40,934 nucleotides of DNA from Bordetella parapertussis (GCA_945901405.1 CAMDLH010000036.1:1-40934); one strand, 5' to 3'. Shown: positions 1-8,288, counted from the stretch's first letter. Notes: generated by a model not told the origin, from the letters alone. Translations and numbers: made by a program.

Positions 1-63
1 TGAGATTTCTTGCAGGCTCTCGCCTTGCGCCATCACTGGCGTAATGTCCGTCATCTTGCCCAT
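1..63 (-). CDS. 5' end of an unidentified gene, cut by the window edge
   Basis: Reading leftward from an ATG at 63 there are 21 open codons running off the window edge, beginning M-G-K-M-T-D-I-T-P. A GAGGAG sequence lies 8 nt upstream of the ATG on the reverse strand, which supports a real translation start. A second in-frame ATG at 54 is the alternative start. Too little of the protein is present to assign a family, and no function is proposed. Confidence 0.4.
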   Translation of the reverse strand, partial: MGKMTDITPVMAQGESLQEIS

Positions 64-127
64 CGCCTCTGCTCCTCATCAGATTGAACCCGCTGATGAA
101 GTTAACAGAGGCGTCAATCAATTTCAT

Positions 128-592
128 TCACGCTTGCTGCAAGGACACGCCGGTGAGTATGTCGTGGCGATTATTCGGCTTGTCGCCGCGGCCAGCGACA
201 ATGTGGCCCTTCTCGTTGAGCGCGGTTTGTTTGGTCACGTTGTTTGACGGACCATGCAAGTGATTCACGTCGCTGGCGATAAAATCACCGCGGAAATTGC
301 GCCACGGCCCGTTGCCGATACGGTCACGCGCGTTCACCGTCTGCCCGCCATCCTTGGCCTGCGTGCTCAGATACGCGCGCCACGTTCTGGTGCTCCCCAC
401 GGCAGTTGCCAGATTTTGGCAATGCCGGTCCGCGCCCGCCAGCCCGCCAAGATCAGCGCCCTTGCCCAGACCAACGCTGGTGACGAAGAACGTCATATGA
501 TTGCCACCGCCGGTCAGGGTCGCGCACGCGGCAATGATCATCGCAACACCAGCCAGCGCGGCCGGCAACAGCCAATTCTTTATTCTGCGCAT
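128..592 (-). CDS. small secreted lipoprotein with a lectin-like/DUF1554-like domain
   Basis: This gene encodes about 154 aa. A basic N-terminus and a hydrophobic stretch end in a lipobox, I-A-A-C, near residue 23, so the mature protein should be lipid-anchored at the cysteine. The body has the pattern GLAGADRHCQ, TWRAYLS, ARDRIGNGPW and HDILTG, which I associate with bacterial DUF1554-like or collagen/lectin-fold extracellular domains. That family call is from memory and is not certain. The start at 592 is chosen over an upstream ATG at 628 because AAGGAG lies just before it. No enzymatic residues are recognised. It stands alone, transcribed away from the hydrolase gene to its right. Confidence 0.7.
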   Translation of the reverse strand: MRRIKNWLLPAALAGVAMIIAACATLTGGGNHMTFFVTSVGLGKGADLGGLAGADRHCQNLATAVGSTRTWRAYLSTQAKDGGQTVNARDRIGNGPWRNFRGDFIASDVNHLHGPSNNVTKQTALNEKGHIVAGRGDKPNNRHDILTGVSLQQA

Positions 593-698
593 AATTTTTC
601 TCCTTGATAGTTGTGAAACGGCATTCATTCGTTAGTCTATTGTGCGGCCAGTGACGCGCCGCGGAAAGCATACCAAAAATAGCGCGCCGCCGCCGCGA

Positions 699-1544
699 TT
701 ACTTGCCGCGCGGGCGCCATTGCCTCAATTCGACCAGCGCGAAGAAATCCTCGGTGAGCCGGTGCATGAGATCCGGCTCCTCCAGATTCACCAGGTGCCC
801 GGTGTCGGGAATAACCGAAAGCCGCACCGCCGGGCTGACCTGTTTCATGAACAAGCCCGAATCGATCGCGCCCGGGTCTTCGTCGCCCACGATCACGTGC
901 GCGGGCACCTTCAACGCGCGCAGCGCTTTTTCCATGCTGAACAGCGAAACCCGCCGCGCCATCACGCGCCGCGTGATGTTGGCGCAGCCCTGCGCCGAAT
1001 GCTGCAGGAAGCGCCGGCCGAAATCCTCGAAAGCGCGCGTGTTCTTGCGCTTCAGGCGCACGCGATTGTCCGCCTTGCGCAGCCCCGCCAGCACCACGGC
1101 CAGCCCGCGCTCTTCGTAGACACGCGCCCTTGTCTCGGCGTGTTTGATGAATTCAGCCTTGTTGCGCGGATCCCCGCCGCTGCCGATACCGATCATGGTG
1201 AGTGACAGCGCCATGCGCGGATAAGTGAGACCGAAATCCAGCGTCGTGCGCGAGCCCATCGAACAGCCGATGATGTGCGCCTTGCTCACTCGCAAGTGAC
1301 GCATCACGGCGGCGACATCATCGACCGCGTGTTTGTGGGAATAGCGCGACAGTGCCTGCGGCACGTCCGACGGCGGATAGCCGCGCGCGTTGAACGCGAT
1401 GCAACGGTAGCGGCGGCTGAAATGCTGAATCTGCTTTTCCCAACTCCACAGATCGCCTGAGAATTCGTGGGCGAATACAACGGGTGTTCCCGTGCCGGCC
1501 TCCTCGTAATACAGCCGCGCGCCGTCTGACTGGACATAGGGCAT
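699..1544 (-). CDS. alpha/beta hydrolase
   Basis: A complete alpha/beta-hydrolase-fold protein of 281 aa. The nucleophile elbow is GCSMGS with Ser95, the acid is probably in the GDEDPGAIDS segment, and the catalytic histidine is in DTGHLVNLEEPD, so the triad is intact. An HEFSGD segment near residue 26 takes the oxyanion-hole position. No signal peptide is seen, so it should be cytoplasmic. An ATG at 1544 is preceded by AAGGAG at 7 nt; the upstream codons to 1613 are not needed. The substrate cannot be told; esterase, lactonase or dehalogenase-like roles are possible. Its 5' end lies 36 bp from the truncated, oppositely oriented hydrolase remnant. Confidence 0.85.
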   Translation of the reverse strand: MPYVQSDGARLYYEEAGTGTPVVFAHEFSGDLWSWEKQIQHFSRRYRCIAFNARGYPPSDVPQALSRYSHKHAVDDVAAVMRHLRVSKAHIIGCSMGSRTTLDFGLTYPRMALSLTMIGIGSGGDPRNKAEFIKHAETRARVYEERGLAVVLAGLRKADNRVRLKRKNTRAFEDFGRRFLQHSAQGCANITRRVMARRVSLFSMEKALRALKVPAHVIVGDEDPGAIDSGLFMKQVSPAVRLSVIPDTGHLVNLEEPDLMHRLTEDFFALVELRQWRPRGK

Positions 1545-1580
1545 GTTGCGCTCCTTGGGTGAAAGACATGGCAAATATAA

Positions 1581-2162
1581 CAGTTCGACGCGCTGAAAAT
1601 CAGGCGTGCGCACATCGTCGGCTTTTCACTCGGCAGCAGCACCGTCGCGCAACTGTTGACGTTGCACCCCGAGCGTTTTCTGACCGCCGTGCAGGTCGCG
1701 GCCGCGGGGCGCTCGCCGAAGGAGGTCAACGATCCGCGCATCGAAGCCGAAGCCGCCGAAATCGCCAGGGACTGCATCAGCCGCGGCCGTGTAACGCGGC
1801 AGGCGCCGGAAGGCATGAAGCCCACTGAAGACGACATCCAGAAGCGCATCGCCGAATGCCGCGCCAATAAAAACTTCGATCCGCTGGCGGTCGCGGCATC
1901 GTTACGCGGCTATCGCGATCAGGCGGTAACCGCGGAACAAATGGCCGCAGTGAAAGTGCCGACGCTGGGCATCGTCGGCACGCTCGACCACACGCTCAAG
2001 GCCATGCAGCAACTGAAGGTGATACGCCCGAACATGAAGCTCGTGCTGGTCGAAGACGCGTCACACTCTGGCACGACTGGCATCGTCACGCGGCCGGAAC
2101 TGGTTGCCGAGATACGCACGTTTATCGCGGAGCAGCGCAAGCCTGCGGCGGCGGGCTACTGA
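1581..2162 (+). pseudogene. 5'-truncated alpha/beta hydrolase remnant
   Basis: An open frame begins right after a TAA at 1578-1580. It reads FDALKIRRAHIVGFSLGSST, the classic strand leading into a nucleophile elbow (G-F-S-L-G), and then continues through GTLDHTLKAM (acid) and EDASHSGTTG (histidine) to a normal C-terminus. About 80-90 N-terminal residues expected of the fold are missing, including the oxyanion-hole strand. The only possible starts are internal, such as a TTG at 1656 that would exclude the nucleophile. The catalytic residues are all preserved, so the deletion is probably recent. The break lies at the 5' end of the neighbouring reverse-strand hydrolase gene. Confidence 0.75.
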
Positions 2163-2213
2163 CGACAATGCCGGTCAGCAATCGCCGCTGTTTACCCGTC
2201 GTTGCATGAGTTA

Positions 2214-2235
2214 TCGTAACTTGTTGTTTTTATTA
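2214..2235 (-). repeat. AT-rich intergenic motif, copy C
   Basis: One of four 22-nt copies in this window sharing the core AATAAAAACAA followed by a (C/G)TTA(T/C) element. The others are at 8185-8206, 11061-11082 and 19261-19282. This copy reads on the reverse strand, 50 bp beyond the stop of the hydrolase remnant. Its function is unknown. Confidence 0.6.
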
Positions 2236-2268
2236 ACTATTCAGGTTCGATGGCAGGAAAACATCCTT

Positions 2269-2353
2269 ACCGCGGAGACGCAGAGTCGCAGAGGATAAGC
2301 AGAGAACTGCTTTCCTCTGCGGGGGTTCTCTGCGCCTTTGCGCCTCTGCGGTG
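2269..2353. repeat. dispersed palindromic repeat (ACCGCGGAGACGCAGAG family)
   Basis: The left arm ACCGCGGAGACGCAGAG and the right arm, whose reverse complement is CACCGCAGAGGCGCAAAGG, form an imperfect inverted repeat with a short centre. I recognise this CGCAGAG-rich type as a dispersed intergenic repeat common in environmental proteobacteria. It fills most of the gap between 2163 and 2409, which holds no gene. Confidence 0.7.
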
Positions 2354-2409
2354 GAGATTTTCAAAGCGGCTGAATAGATGCAGTTTTCGGCCCGGACGCA
2401 GTGCCGCGA

Positions 2410-2622
2410 TCAGCCTGAACGCCGCAGCCGGTACTCGCAATCACTTGCGTGGTTTTCGACTCGTCCATTGATGTCGGTGGTGAGCTTTTTGCAAAACGCG
2501 CAACGGTAGGTGTACATCTTGCCTTCGACATGCTCTTGCGGATAGCTGATATCGAACGCTTCCTGATACGGTGCGCTCGCGTAATAGTTCCCTGCCGTGG
2601 CGTCGTTCTTGGTCATACGCAT
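2410..2622 (-). CDS. small C2HC zinc-finger-like protein
   Basis: A 70-aa protein with a Cys-x2-Cys-x13-His-x3-Cys arrangement near its C-terminus (CAFC ... NHASDC), which suggests a single bound zinc. The N-terminal half is Tyr-rich and polar. An ATG at 2622 follows GAGGAG closely; an in-frame ATG at 2616 is equally possible. It lies 42 bp downstream of the reverse-strand receptor gene and is probably co-transcribed with it. I do not recognise the family, and the zinc binding is inferred from residue spacing alone. Confidence 0.6.
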   Translation of the reverse strand: MRMTKNDATAGNYYASAPYQEAFDISYPQEHVEGKMYTYRCAFCKKLTTDINGRVENHASDCEYRLRRSG

Positions 2623-2664
2623 TGATCTCCTCAAAATTTCCCGCTATCGCGCGCAGCCTCAACG

Positions 2665-3654
2665 TTATTCCGGCTTCAAGCCCGCGTCGACGACCACCTT
2701 GGCCCAGCGCGCGGTTTCGTTGCGGATCAGCGTGCCAAATTCGGCCGGTGTTCCGGTTTTAACCTGCGCCCCCATCGCATCCATGCGGCTTTGCACACCC
2801 GCTTGCGCGGCGGCGCGATTGATCTCCGTGTTAAGCAGGCCGATCAAGGTCGCGGGTGTGCGCGCGGGCGCCACCACCCCCAGATAGCTGGTGACGGCGA
2901 AGCCGGGCAAGCCCGCCTCGGCAATCGTCGGAATCTCGGGTGCCGCCGGCAGGCGCGCGGGGCCGCTGATACCGAGCGCGCGCAAACGGCCGGAGCGCAC
3001 ATGCGCAAGACCCGCGGTGGGATCGCTGAACATCAATTGCAGTTGACCAGCCACCACATCGGTCGTCGCCGCGGCCGCGCCTTTGTAAGCGACGTGCACC
3101 AGCTTGATGCCCGCGGTGCGCGCGAAGAGTTCCATCCCCATGTGCGGCGAGCCGCCGATGCCGGGTGAGCCATAGTTGATCTTCGCCGGATTCGCCTTGG
3201 CGTAAGCGATGAGTTCAGAAACATTGTTGTAGGGCTGCGCGGGATGCGTGACCAGCAGCAGGGAAAAAGTGACGACCTGCCCCACCGGCGCGAAGTCGCG
3301 CAGTTGATCGTATGCCATGCTTTTGTAGAGGCTTTTGTTGATGGCCAGCACACCGATGGTGCCCATCATGATGGTGTAGCCATCGGGTTCGGATTTCGCC
3401 AGCAGTTCCGCGCCTATGTTGCCGTTGGCCCCCGCGCGCGGGTCGACCACGAACGTCTGCTTCCAGCGCTCGGACAATTTTTGCGAGATCACACGCGCCA
3501 CGTTGTCGGCGGCGCCTCCGGCGGCGGTCGGCACGATCATGCGTACCGCGCGCGTGGGATAGCTCTCAACGGTTTGCGCGGCGGCTGACATACTCACCAG
3601 ACATGCCGTCAACCCAAAGGCGATCCGGGTTTGCGGTTGTGTTGCAGTTCGCAT
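2665..3654 (-). CDS. Bug/TctC-family tripartite tricarboxylate receptor
   Basis: A 329-aa periplasmic solute-binding protein. It has a signal peptide ending around SAAAQT, then the family landmarks RMIVPTAAGGAADNVAR, VDPRAGANGN, EPDGYTIMMG and VAYKGAAAATTD, and the usual W-A-K-V-V C-terminal helix. Bug receptors bind small carboxylates, amides or amino acids in the periplasm. The first loop reads VDPRAG rather than the usual VDNRPG. The start at 3654 is chosen because a GGGAG site precedes it and a clean signal peptide follows. It diverges from the ThDP enzyme operon at 3810, and no membrane partner is encoded nearby. The ligand is unknown. Confidence 0.9.
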   Translation of the reverse strand: MRTATQPQTRIAFGLTACLVSMSAAAQTVESYPTRAVRMIVPTAAGGAADNVARVISQKLSERWKQTFVVDPRAGANGNIGAELLAKSEPDGYTIMMGTIGVLAINKSLYKSMAYDQLRDFAPVGQVVTFSLLLVTHPAQPYNNVSELIAYAKANPAKINYGSPGIGGSPHMGMELFARTAGIKLVHVAYKGAAAATTDVVAGQLQLMFSDPTAGLAHVRSGRLRALGISGPARLPAAPEIPTIAEAGLPGFAVTSYLGVVAPARTPATLIGLLNTEINRAAAQAGVQSRMDAMGAQVKTGTPAEFGTLIRNETARWAKVVVDAGLKPE

Positions 3655-3809
3655 CTTGAAGATCTCCCGCGTGTATGGATGCACGAGTACCGTGAATTGA
3701 CAGTTCCTTCTGCTTGAATCTACCATGGGCCACAATTCTCTTCGATGATAATTTCGAGTTTCGTTGTATTGTTGTACTACAGACAGAATTCCAATTCAGG
3801 ACACCAGCC

Positions 3810-5450
3810 ATGACCGCCAACCTGCCCACTGCCGCGACTACAGGCGTTTCCGGTGTTCACGCCCTGATAAAACATTTTGTCGCGCGCGGCGTCAAGCACA
3901 TGTACGGCGTGCCGGGCGGTGATTGCAGCATCGACATCATCGCCGAGGCCGAGGCGCAGGGCATCAAGTTCATCCTCACCCGCAGCGAGAACTCCGCGGC
4001 CATGATGGCGGCGGCTGCCTACCAGATCAACGGCAGCCTCGGCGTGGTGCTGACCACCCGCGGCCCCGGCCTGGCCAACGGTGTGAATGGTGTCGCGTGT
4101 GCAATGCTGGATCGCTGCGGCATCGTGTTGATCAGCGACGGCTATGAGAACGATCAGGCGTTTGTCAGTCATCAACGCTTCGATCAGCAACGCGTGCTGG
4201 AGCCTGTGGTCAAAGGGTCGTTGCGCATCGACGCCCCCACCTGCCTGCCTGCGCTCGGCCCCTTGCTCGATCTGGCGCTCGCACGGCCGGCAGGCCCTGT
4301 CTATCTCGAAGTCACCGGCAACGGCATGCGCGGAATCGCGCCCGACATGGCGTTGCCGATGCAAACCGCGCCCAGCGTGAAGCTTGCGCCGCATCAGCCG
4401 GCATTGATTGCCGCCGCGCACGATATCATGAAAGCGGCGAAGCGGCCGGTGATCATCGCCGGACTGCAAACGCGCGACAAAGGCGCCGCGGCCGGCTTGC
4501 GCGCGCTGGCCGCGCAATGGCAATGCCCGGTGCTTTCAACCTATATGGGCAAGGGCGCGTTGCCGGATGCCGACCCGTTGATGGTGGGCCATTTCATGGC
4601 GGGGGGCGCTGAAAACGAGACCATGAAGGCGGCGGATTTAATCGTCACGTACGGCATGGATCCGATCGAACTGCTACCCAAACCCTGGCCCTACGGCGGC
4701 GCGGTGATCAATATCAGCACGTACCCCTTTGATCGCAATCATTACTCGCCGGCCATCACGCTGATCGGCGAGTTGCTTGATGCCGCGAACCAACTCGCGG
4801 AGAACTTGCCGCGCAGCCCCTGGCAAGCCGATACGATAGCCGCATTGAAGCGCCACATGCGCACGCGCGCGACCGCCGATGCGGATGGCGCGATCACGCC
4901 AACCTACCTTGCCCAAACCGTTTGCAAATTGCTGCCGCCCAACGTGCGCATCACGGTCGATGCGGGCGCGCACATGTTGCCGACGCTGGCGTTCTTCGAG
5001 GCGAAAAATCCCTACGACGCGCTGCTCTCGCGCGGCTTGGCAACCATGGCCTATGGGCTGCCGAGCGGCATCGGTGCCGCGATTGCCGACCCGGCGCGGC
5101 CCGTTGTCACCTTCACCGGCGATGGCGGCCTGATGATGTGTACCGCGGAGCTAGCGACTGCCGTGCAGGCCGGATGCAAGCTGACGGTCATCGTATTCAA
5201 CGATTCATCCATTGCCATGATCGGCGTCAAACAGAACCAGCGCGGCTTCGACCGCGTGGGCATGGATTACTCGCCGAGCGACTTTGCGAAAATAGCCGAG
5301 GGGTTTGGCTGCAAGAGCTTCACGGTGAAAGAACGTGCCGAGCTCGCGCCGACGTTCATCAAGGCGCTGGCATGCGAGGGGGTAACGGTGATCGACGTGC
5401 TCGTGGATCATGCCACTTATCAGCAGCAGGTTCGCTCGTTGCGCGGATAA
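3810..5450 (+). CDS. ThDP-dependent enzyme of the acetolactate synthase/decarboxylase superfamily
   Basis: A 546-aa protein with the three-domain ThDP-enzyme layout. The N-terminal domain has GVPGGDCSID and the activating glutamate in TRSEN (Glu60). A central domain with RPVIIAG follows, then a C-terminal domain with the ThDP/Mg motif GDG (Asp438) and its asparagine partner 26 residues later (Asn464). It should be cytosolic and decarboxylate or ligate a 2-oxo acid; which substrate is not clear. Acetolactate synthase, benzoylformate decarboxylase, oxalyl-CoA decarboxylase and sulfopyruvate decarboxylase are all related. It is followed 14 bp later by a lyase of the isocitrate-lyase family and then by a receptor, which suggests a pathway for an imported acid. 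The ATG at 3810 gives the usual family N-terminus. Confidence 0.85.
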   Translation: MTANLPTAATTGVSGVHALIKHFVARGVKHMYGVPGGDCSIDIIAEAEAQGIKFILTRSENSAAMMAAAAYQINGSLGVVLTTRGPGLANGVNGVACAMLDRCGIVLISDGYENDQAFVSHQRFDQQRVLEPVVKGSLRIDAPTCLPALGPLLDLALARPAGPVYLEVTGNGMRGIAPDMALPMQTAPSVKLAPHQPALIAAAHDIMKAAKRPVIIAGLQTRDKGAAAGLRALAAQWQCPVLSTYMGKGALPDADPLMVGHFMAGGAENETMKAADLIVTYGMDPIELLPKPWPYGGAVINISTYPFDRNHYSPAITLIGELLDAANQLAENLPRSPWQADTIAALKRHMRTRATADADGAITPTYLAQTVCKLLPPNVRITVDAGAHMLPTLAFFEAKNPYDALLSRGLATMAYGLPSGIGAAIADPARPVVTFTGDGGLMMCTAELATAVQAGCKLTVIVFNDSSIAMIGVKQNQRGFDRVGMDYSPSDFAKIAEGFGCKSFTVKERAELAPTFIKALACEGVTVIDVLVDHATYQQQVRSLRG

Positions 5451-5464
5451 CTTTGAGTAAAACA

Positions 5465-6343
5465 ATGACCCGCAATCAACAATTCCGCGCGCTGTTCAAA
5501 AACAACGAACCGTTCATCTGCATGGGCGCACACGACGCCATCACCGCGATGCTCGCCGAGCAGTGCGGCGCGCCTGCTGTTTTCGTCAGCGGCTTCGTTG
5601 CAGCCGGCATCGTGGCCGGATTACCCGACATCGGCTCGCTATCACAGACCGAAATGTTCGAGCACATCCGGCGCGTGTGCCGTGCGACGAATCTGCCCGT
5701 GTTCGCGGATGCCGACACCGGCTACGGTGGATTGCTGGACGCGCAACGCACGATCCAGTTGTGGGAGGAAGCCGGCGCGTCGTGCCTGCATCTTGAGGAC
5801 CAAGTGCTTCCCAAACGCTGCGGCCATTTCGCCGGCAAGCAAGTGATCCCGAAGGAAGAAATGGTGCAGAAGCTGCGCGCGATGATCGCCGCGCGGCGTG
5901 ATCCGGATTTTTTCATCGTGGCGCGCACCGATGCGGTCGCTGTCACGGGCCTGGACGACGCGATTGACCGTCTCGATGCCTACGCCAAGGCCGGCGCGGA
6001 TGGCCTGTACGCCGACGCGCTCGAAAGCGAGGCGCAAATGAGTGAACTCACCAGCCGCCTCAAGCATCACGGCAAACCCATCCTGTTCAACATGGTGCGT
6101 TCAGGCAAAAGCCCGTTTCTGCCATTAAAGCGCGTGCACGAGCTCGGCTTCGCGTTCACGCTGCTGCCGGTGGAACCGATGCTCGCCATGCACAAGGCGG
6201 TGAAGGAAATGATGGAAACCTTCATGCGCGAAGGCTGTTCCTCAAACGCCATTGCCGGGCGCCTGACCACGTTCGAGGAATACAACCGTTTTGTCGGCCT
6301 CGACAAGGCGGTCGCACGGGAGCGTCTGTTTAGTTCCGGATAA
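5465..6343 (+). CDS. isocitrate lyase/PEP mutase-family carbon-carbon lyase
   Basis: A 292-aa cytosolic TIM-barrel enzyme. The Mg-binding segment is ADADTGYGG (Asp82, Asp84), followed by LEDQVLPKRCGH with Glu111 and Cys119. The K-R-C-G-H loop is the lyase signature of methylisocitrate and 2,3-dimethylmalate lyases. PEP mutases carry a different loop at this place, so a phosphonate role is unlikely. The expected reaction is aldol cleavage of a 2-hydroxy or branched dicarboxylate to pyruvate or glyoxylate plus another acid. It lies 14 bp after the ThDP enzyme, which could act on the 2-oxo product, and 45 bp before a Bug receptor. The exact substrate cannot be read from the sequence. Confidence 0.88.
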   Translation: MTRNQQFRALFKNNEPFICMGAHDAITAMLAEQCGAPAVFVSGFVAAGIVAGLPDIGSLSQTEMFEHIRRVCRATNLPVFADADTGYGGLLDAQRTIQLWEEAGASCLHLEDQVLPKRCGHFAGKQVIPKEEMVQKLRAMIAARRDPDFFIVARTDAVAVTGLDDAIDRLDAYAKAGADGLYADALESEAQMSELTSRLKHHGKPILFNMVRSGKSPFLPLKRVHELGFAFTLLPVEPMLAMHKAVKEMMETFMREGCSSNAIAGRLTTFEEYNRFVGLDKAVARERLFSSG

Positions 6344-6360
6344 CAGACGCGCGCCGGATT

Positions 6361-6366
6361 TATAAT
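6361..6366 (+). promoter_or_regulatory. possible -10 box (TATAAT)
   Basis: A perfect TATAAT lies 22 bp before the receptor ATG at 6389, in the short gap after the lyase gene. No good -35 hexamer is visible at 16-18 bp, so this is only a weak promoter suggestion for separate expression of the receptor. Confidence 0.25.
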
Positions 6367-6388
6367 TCGCCCCAGCATGGAGACGATC

Positions 6389-7369
6389 ATGAATTCAAAA
6401 ATCAGCAAGCCATTTTTGAAACTCGGCCCGGGCGCGCTGCTCGCCTTGCTGACGTCGATTGCCGCGGCTCAGGACTATCCGGTGAAACCGGTGCGGATCA
6501 TTGTGCCGTTTCCGGCGGGCGGCTCCACTGATGTGCTGGCGCGGCTCACCGCGCAAAAGCTCAATGAAACGTACGGACAGAATTTCATCGTTGACAATCG
6601 TCCGGGCGCGACGGGCACCATCGCCGGCGCCGCCGTGGCGAAAAGCGCCGCGGACGGCTACACGCTGATCATGCATTCGAGCAGCAGTTACACGGCAGGG
6701 TTTCTTTATCGCAAACTGAGCTACGACGCCACGCGCGCATTCGCGCCGGTGATTCGATGTGCGATCAGCGGTTTATTCATGGTCTCCGGCGTTTCGCTGC
6801 CGGTCAGGAACGTGAAGGAGCTGGTGGCGCTTGCGCGCAATCGCCCCAACGAAGTGACCTATGCCACCGTGGGCAAGGGCAGCGCCGCGCATCTGTCCGC
6901 GGAAATGTTCAGCGCCGCCGCCGGCATCAAGACCGTCACCGTGGATTACAAGGGCGCAGCGCCCGCGTTGCTTGCGCTGGCCTCGGGCGAAGTCGGCTTT
7001 ACCGTGCTCAACATTCTGGATCCGCAGCCGTTCGTGAAGCAGGGCAAGCTGCGCGCGCTGGCGGTCACCAGCGCCAAGCGCTCGCCGGCTATACCCGATG
7101 TGCCCACTCTGATGGAGTCGGGCATCAACGTAGAGGCAAATTTGTGGACGGGACTGTTCGCGACGGGAGGCACGCCCGCGCCCGTCGTCACTAAACTCAA
7201 CACGGATATCACGCGCTTCATCAGCGAGCCGCAAACAATGTCGTGGCTGGTGAACAACCTGGGCGGCGAGTTTTCTCCGCACACGCCGGAGCAGTACGCT
7301 GAATTTCTGACGGGCGATATCGCGCGCTGGCAAAAAATCATCAAACAGATCGGTCTGCAGCTCGACTGA
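6389..7369 (+). CDS. Bug/TctC-family tripartite tricarboxylate receptor
   Basis: A 326-aa periplasmic receptor. The signal peptide ends near SIAAAQ, and the fold is marked by RIIVPFPAGGSTDVLAR, VDNRPGATGT, AADGYTLIMH and VDYKGAAPALL. The ATG at 6389 is chosen because GGAG lies 6 nt upstream; the ATG at 6377 would place that GGAG inside the coding region. It is the third gene after the ThDP enzyme and the lyase, so its ligand is probably the acid, or a precursor of the acid, that those enzymes break down. This is context-based inference. No TctA/TctB genes follow; the next genes are an oppositely oriented toxin-antitoxin pair. Confidence 0.92.
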   Translation: MNSKISKPFLKLGPGALLALLTSIAAAQDYPVKPVRIIVPFPAGGSTDVLARLTAQKLNETYGQNFIVDNRPGATGTIAGAAVAKSAADGYTLIMHSSSSYTAGFLYRKLSYDATRAFAPVIRCAISGLFMVSGVSLPVRNVKELVALARNRPNEVTYATVGKGSAAHLSAEMFSAAAGIKTVTVDYKGAAPALLALASGEVGFTVLNILDPQPFVKQGKLRALAVTSAKRSPAIPDVPTLMESGINVEANLWTGLFATGGTPAPVVTKLNTDITRFISEPQTMSWLVNNLGGEFSPHTPEQYAEFLTGDIARWQKIIKQIGLQLD

Positions 7370-7383
7370 CCAGATTCAGTGCG

Positions 7384-7800
7384 TCAAGTCTTGCACCATT
7401 TCACCAATTCAAAGCGTTTGCTCTTGCCCACGCGAAAAACGCTGAAGTCGCGCACATCAACCGTCAACAACGATGTGCAGCCGGTTTCCTGCGCGAACCA
7501 GACAACAGCGGCATCGGTAAAATCCGGGTCCAGCGCGGCATAGCGCTCGATTATTTTGCCCACATCAGCATAGGCGGCCACGGGCAAGTCGAGCACCTCA
7601 CACGGCGGCTGGCTCGCCCAATCGAACAAGCGCGCCTTGCCTGCGGACGACAGGAAGTAACAGGTCTCGGTCACCACGGGTGCGGGCACCAGCAGTTTTC
7701 CAGCGTAATCGTCCAGGAATTCCCGCGCCGCGCGATGCCGCGGATCGCGCGCGATACCGAGCGCAACCAGAAAGCCGGTATCAACCAATACGCGATTCAA
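7384..7800 (-). CDS. vapC: PIN-domain toxin, VapC family
   Basis: A 138-aa PIN-domain protein with the acidic active-site set: Asp7 in VDTGF, Glu45 in VTETCYFL, Asp96 in DFTDAA and Asp115/Asp118 in TVDVRDF. VapC toxins are Mg-dependent endoribonucleases that cut tRNA or rRNA and are held by their antitoxin. Translation appears to start at a TTG (7800) that overlaps the antitoxin stop in a TTGA junction. That implies coupled translation and a toxin made in smaller amount than the antitoxin. No internal damage is seen. The gene ends 14 bp from the stop of the oppositely oriented receptor. Confidence 0.88.
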   Translation of the reverse strand: MNRVLVDTGFLVALGIARDPRHRAAREFLDDYAGKLLVPAPVVTETCYFLSSAGKARLFDWASQPPCEVLDLPVAAYADVGKIIERYAALDPDFTDAAVVWFAQETGCTSLLTVDVRDFSVFRVGKSKRFELVKWCKT

Positions 7801-8048
7801 CGCGTGCGGCGTCCAAAGCGCGCGCGCAACGCGGCCTTCACGTTTCCGGACACGTCGGAACCATCGCCCGCGTCACCGCCGATGAACGGATGGCGGCCTT
7901 GGCTCGTGCCGTCCGCCTCGGCGGACGACGAACGCAACAACTCCTCAAGCGCATGCTTCACGGCCTCGCTCTTGGTGAGCCGGCGCTTGACGCAATACTC
8001 GGCGAGTTCTTGTTCCACGCGATCGGGCAGGCGAACGGTGAGCGTCAT
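7797..8048 (-). CDS. vapB: ribbon-helix-helix antitoxin of the VapC pair
   Basis: An 83-aa protein. The first 40 residues (MTLTVRLPDRVEQELAEYC and the following helix KSEAVKHALEELL) are a ribbon-helix-helix DNA-binding domain of CopG/MetJ type. The C-terminal part is Gly/Ser-rich and flexible, as expected of the toxin-binding tail. It should neutralise the PIN toxin and repress its own promoter together with it. The palindrome at 8062-8092, 14 bp upstream of the ATG, is a suitable operator. An AGAGG site precedes the ATG at 8048. The VapB label is by partner; several antitoxin families share this fold. Confidence 0.82.
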   Translation of the reverse strand: MTLTVRLPDRVEQELAEYCVKRRLTKSEAVKHALEELLRSSSAEADGTSQGRHPFIGGDAGDGSDVSGNVKAALRARFGRRTR

Positions 8049-8061
8049 GGCGGCCTCTGGA

Positions 8062-8092
8062 TGTAATACGAAATTTAGTATATTGTATTACA
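8062..8092. promoter_or_regulatory. inverted-repeat operator of the toxin-antitoxin operon
   Basis: TGTAATAC (8062-8069) and GTATTACA (8085-8092) are exact reverse complements separated by 15 AT-rich bases that contain another GTAT-like half-site. The element sits just upstream of the antitoxin start, where RHH antitoxins bind. The AT-rich centre probably contains the promoter -10. Confidence 0.65.
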
Positions 8093-8184
8093 AACCACGC
8101 TTGTTTGGAGCATGCTTCGCGAAAAGTTTGTTCGGGCTGGCGTAAGGCATGGCGTGCACGCGTAAACAGCGGTTAAAATAATAT

Positions 8185-8206
8185 CAATAAAAACAATGAG
8201 TTATGT
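8185..8206 (+). repeat. AT-rich intergenic motif, copy A
   Basis: This copy carries the core CAATAAAAACAAT and then a GTTATGT element. It lies in the 240-bp gap between the toxin-antitoxin pair and the CoA-transferase, about 83 bp before the transferase ATG and in the same orientation. See the matching copies at 2214, 11061 and 19261. Confidence 0.6.
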
Positions 8207-8288
8207 CTGTTTCGCCTGTGCTAAAGTTAGCTGCTGTGTTTTAATCGCATCAAATATCTCCCGCACGGCTGACTTAACCCTAATTGCC

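Noticed and set aside
642..1205. Forward open frame of 187 codons
   Set aside because: It is the antisense shadow of the hydrolase at 699-1544, with no family features and an Arg/His-rich composition typical of GC-rich shadows.
3810..6343. Phosphonate biosynthesis pair (phosphonopyruvate decarboxylase plus PEP mutase)
   Set aside because: The second enzyme has the K-R-C-G-H loop with a catalytic cysteine, a lyase signature, and not the PEP mutase loop. No phosphonate tailoring genes are present.
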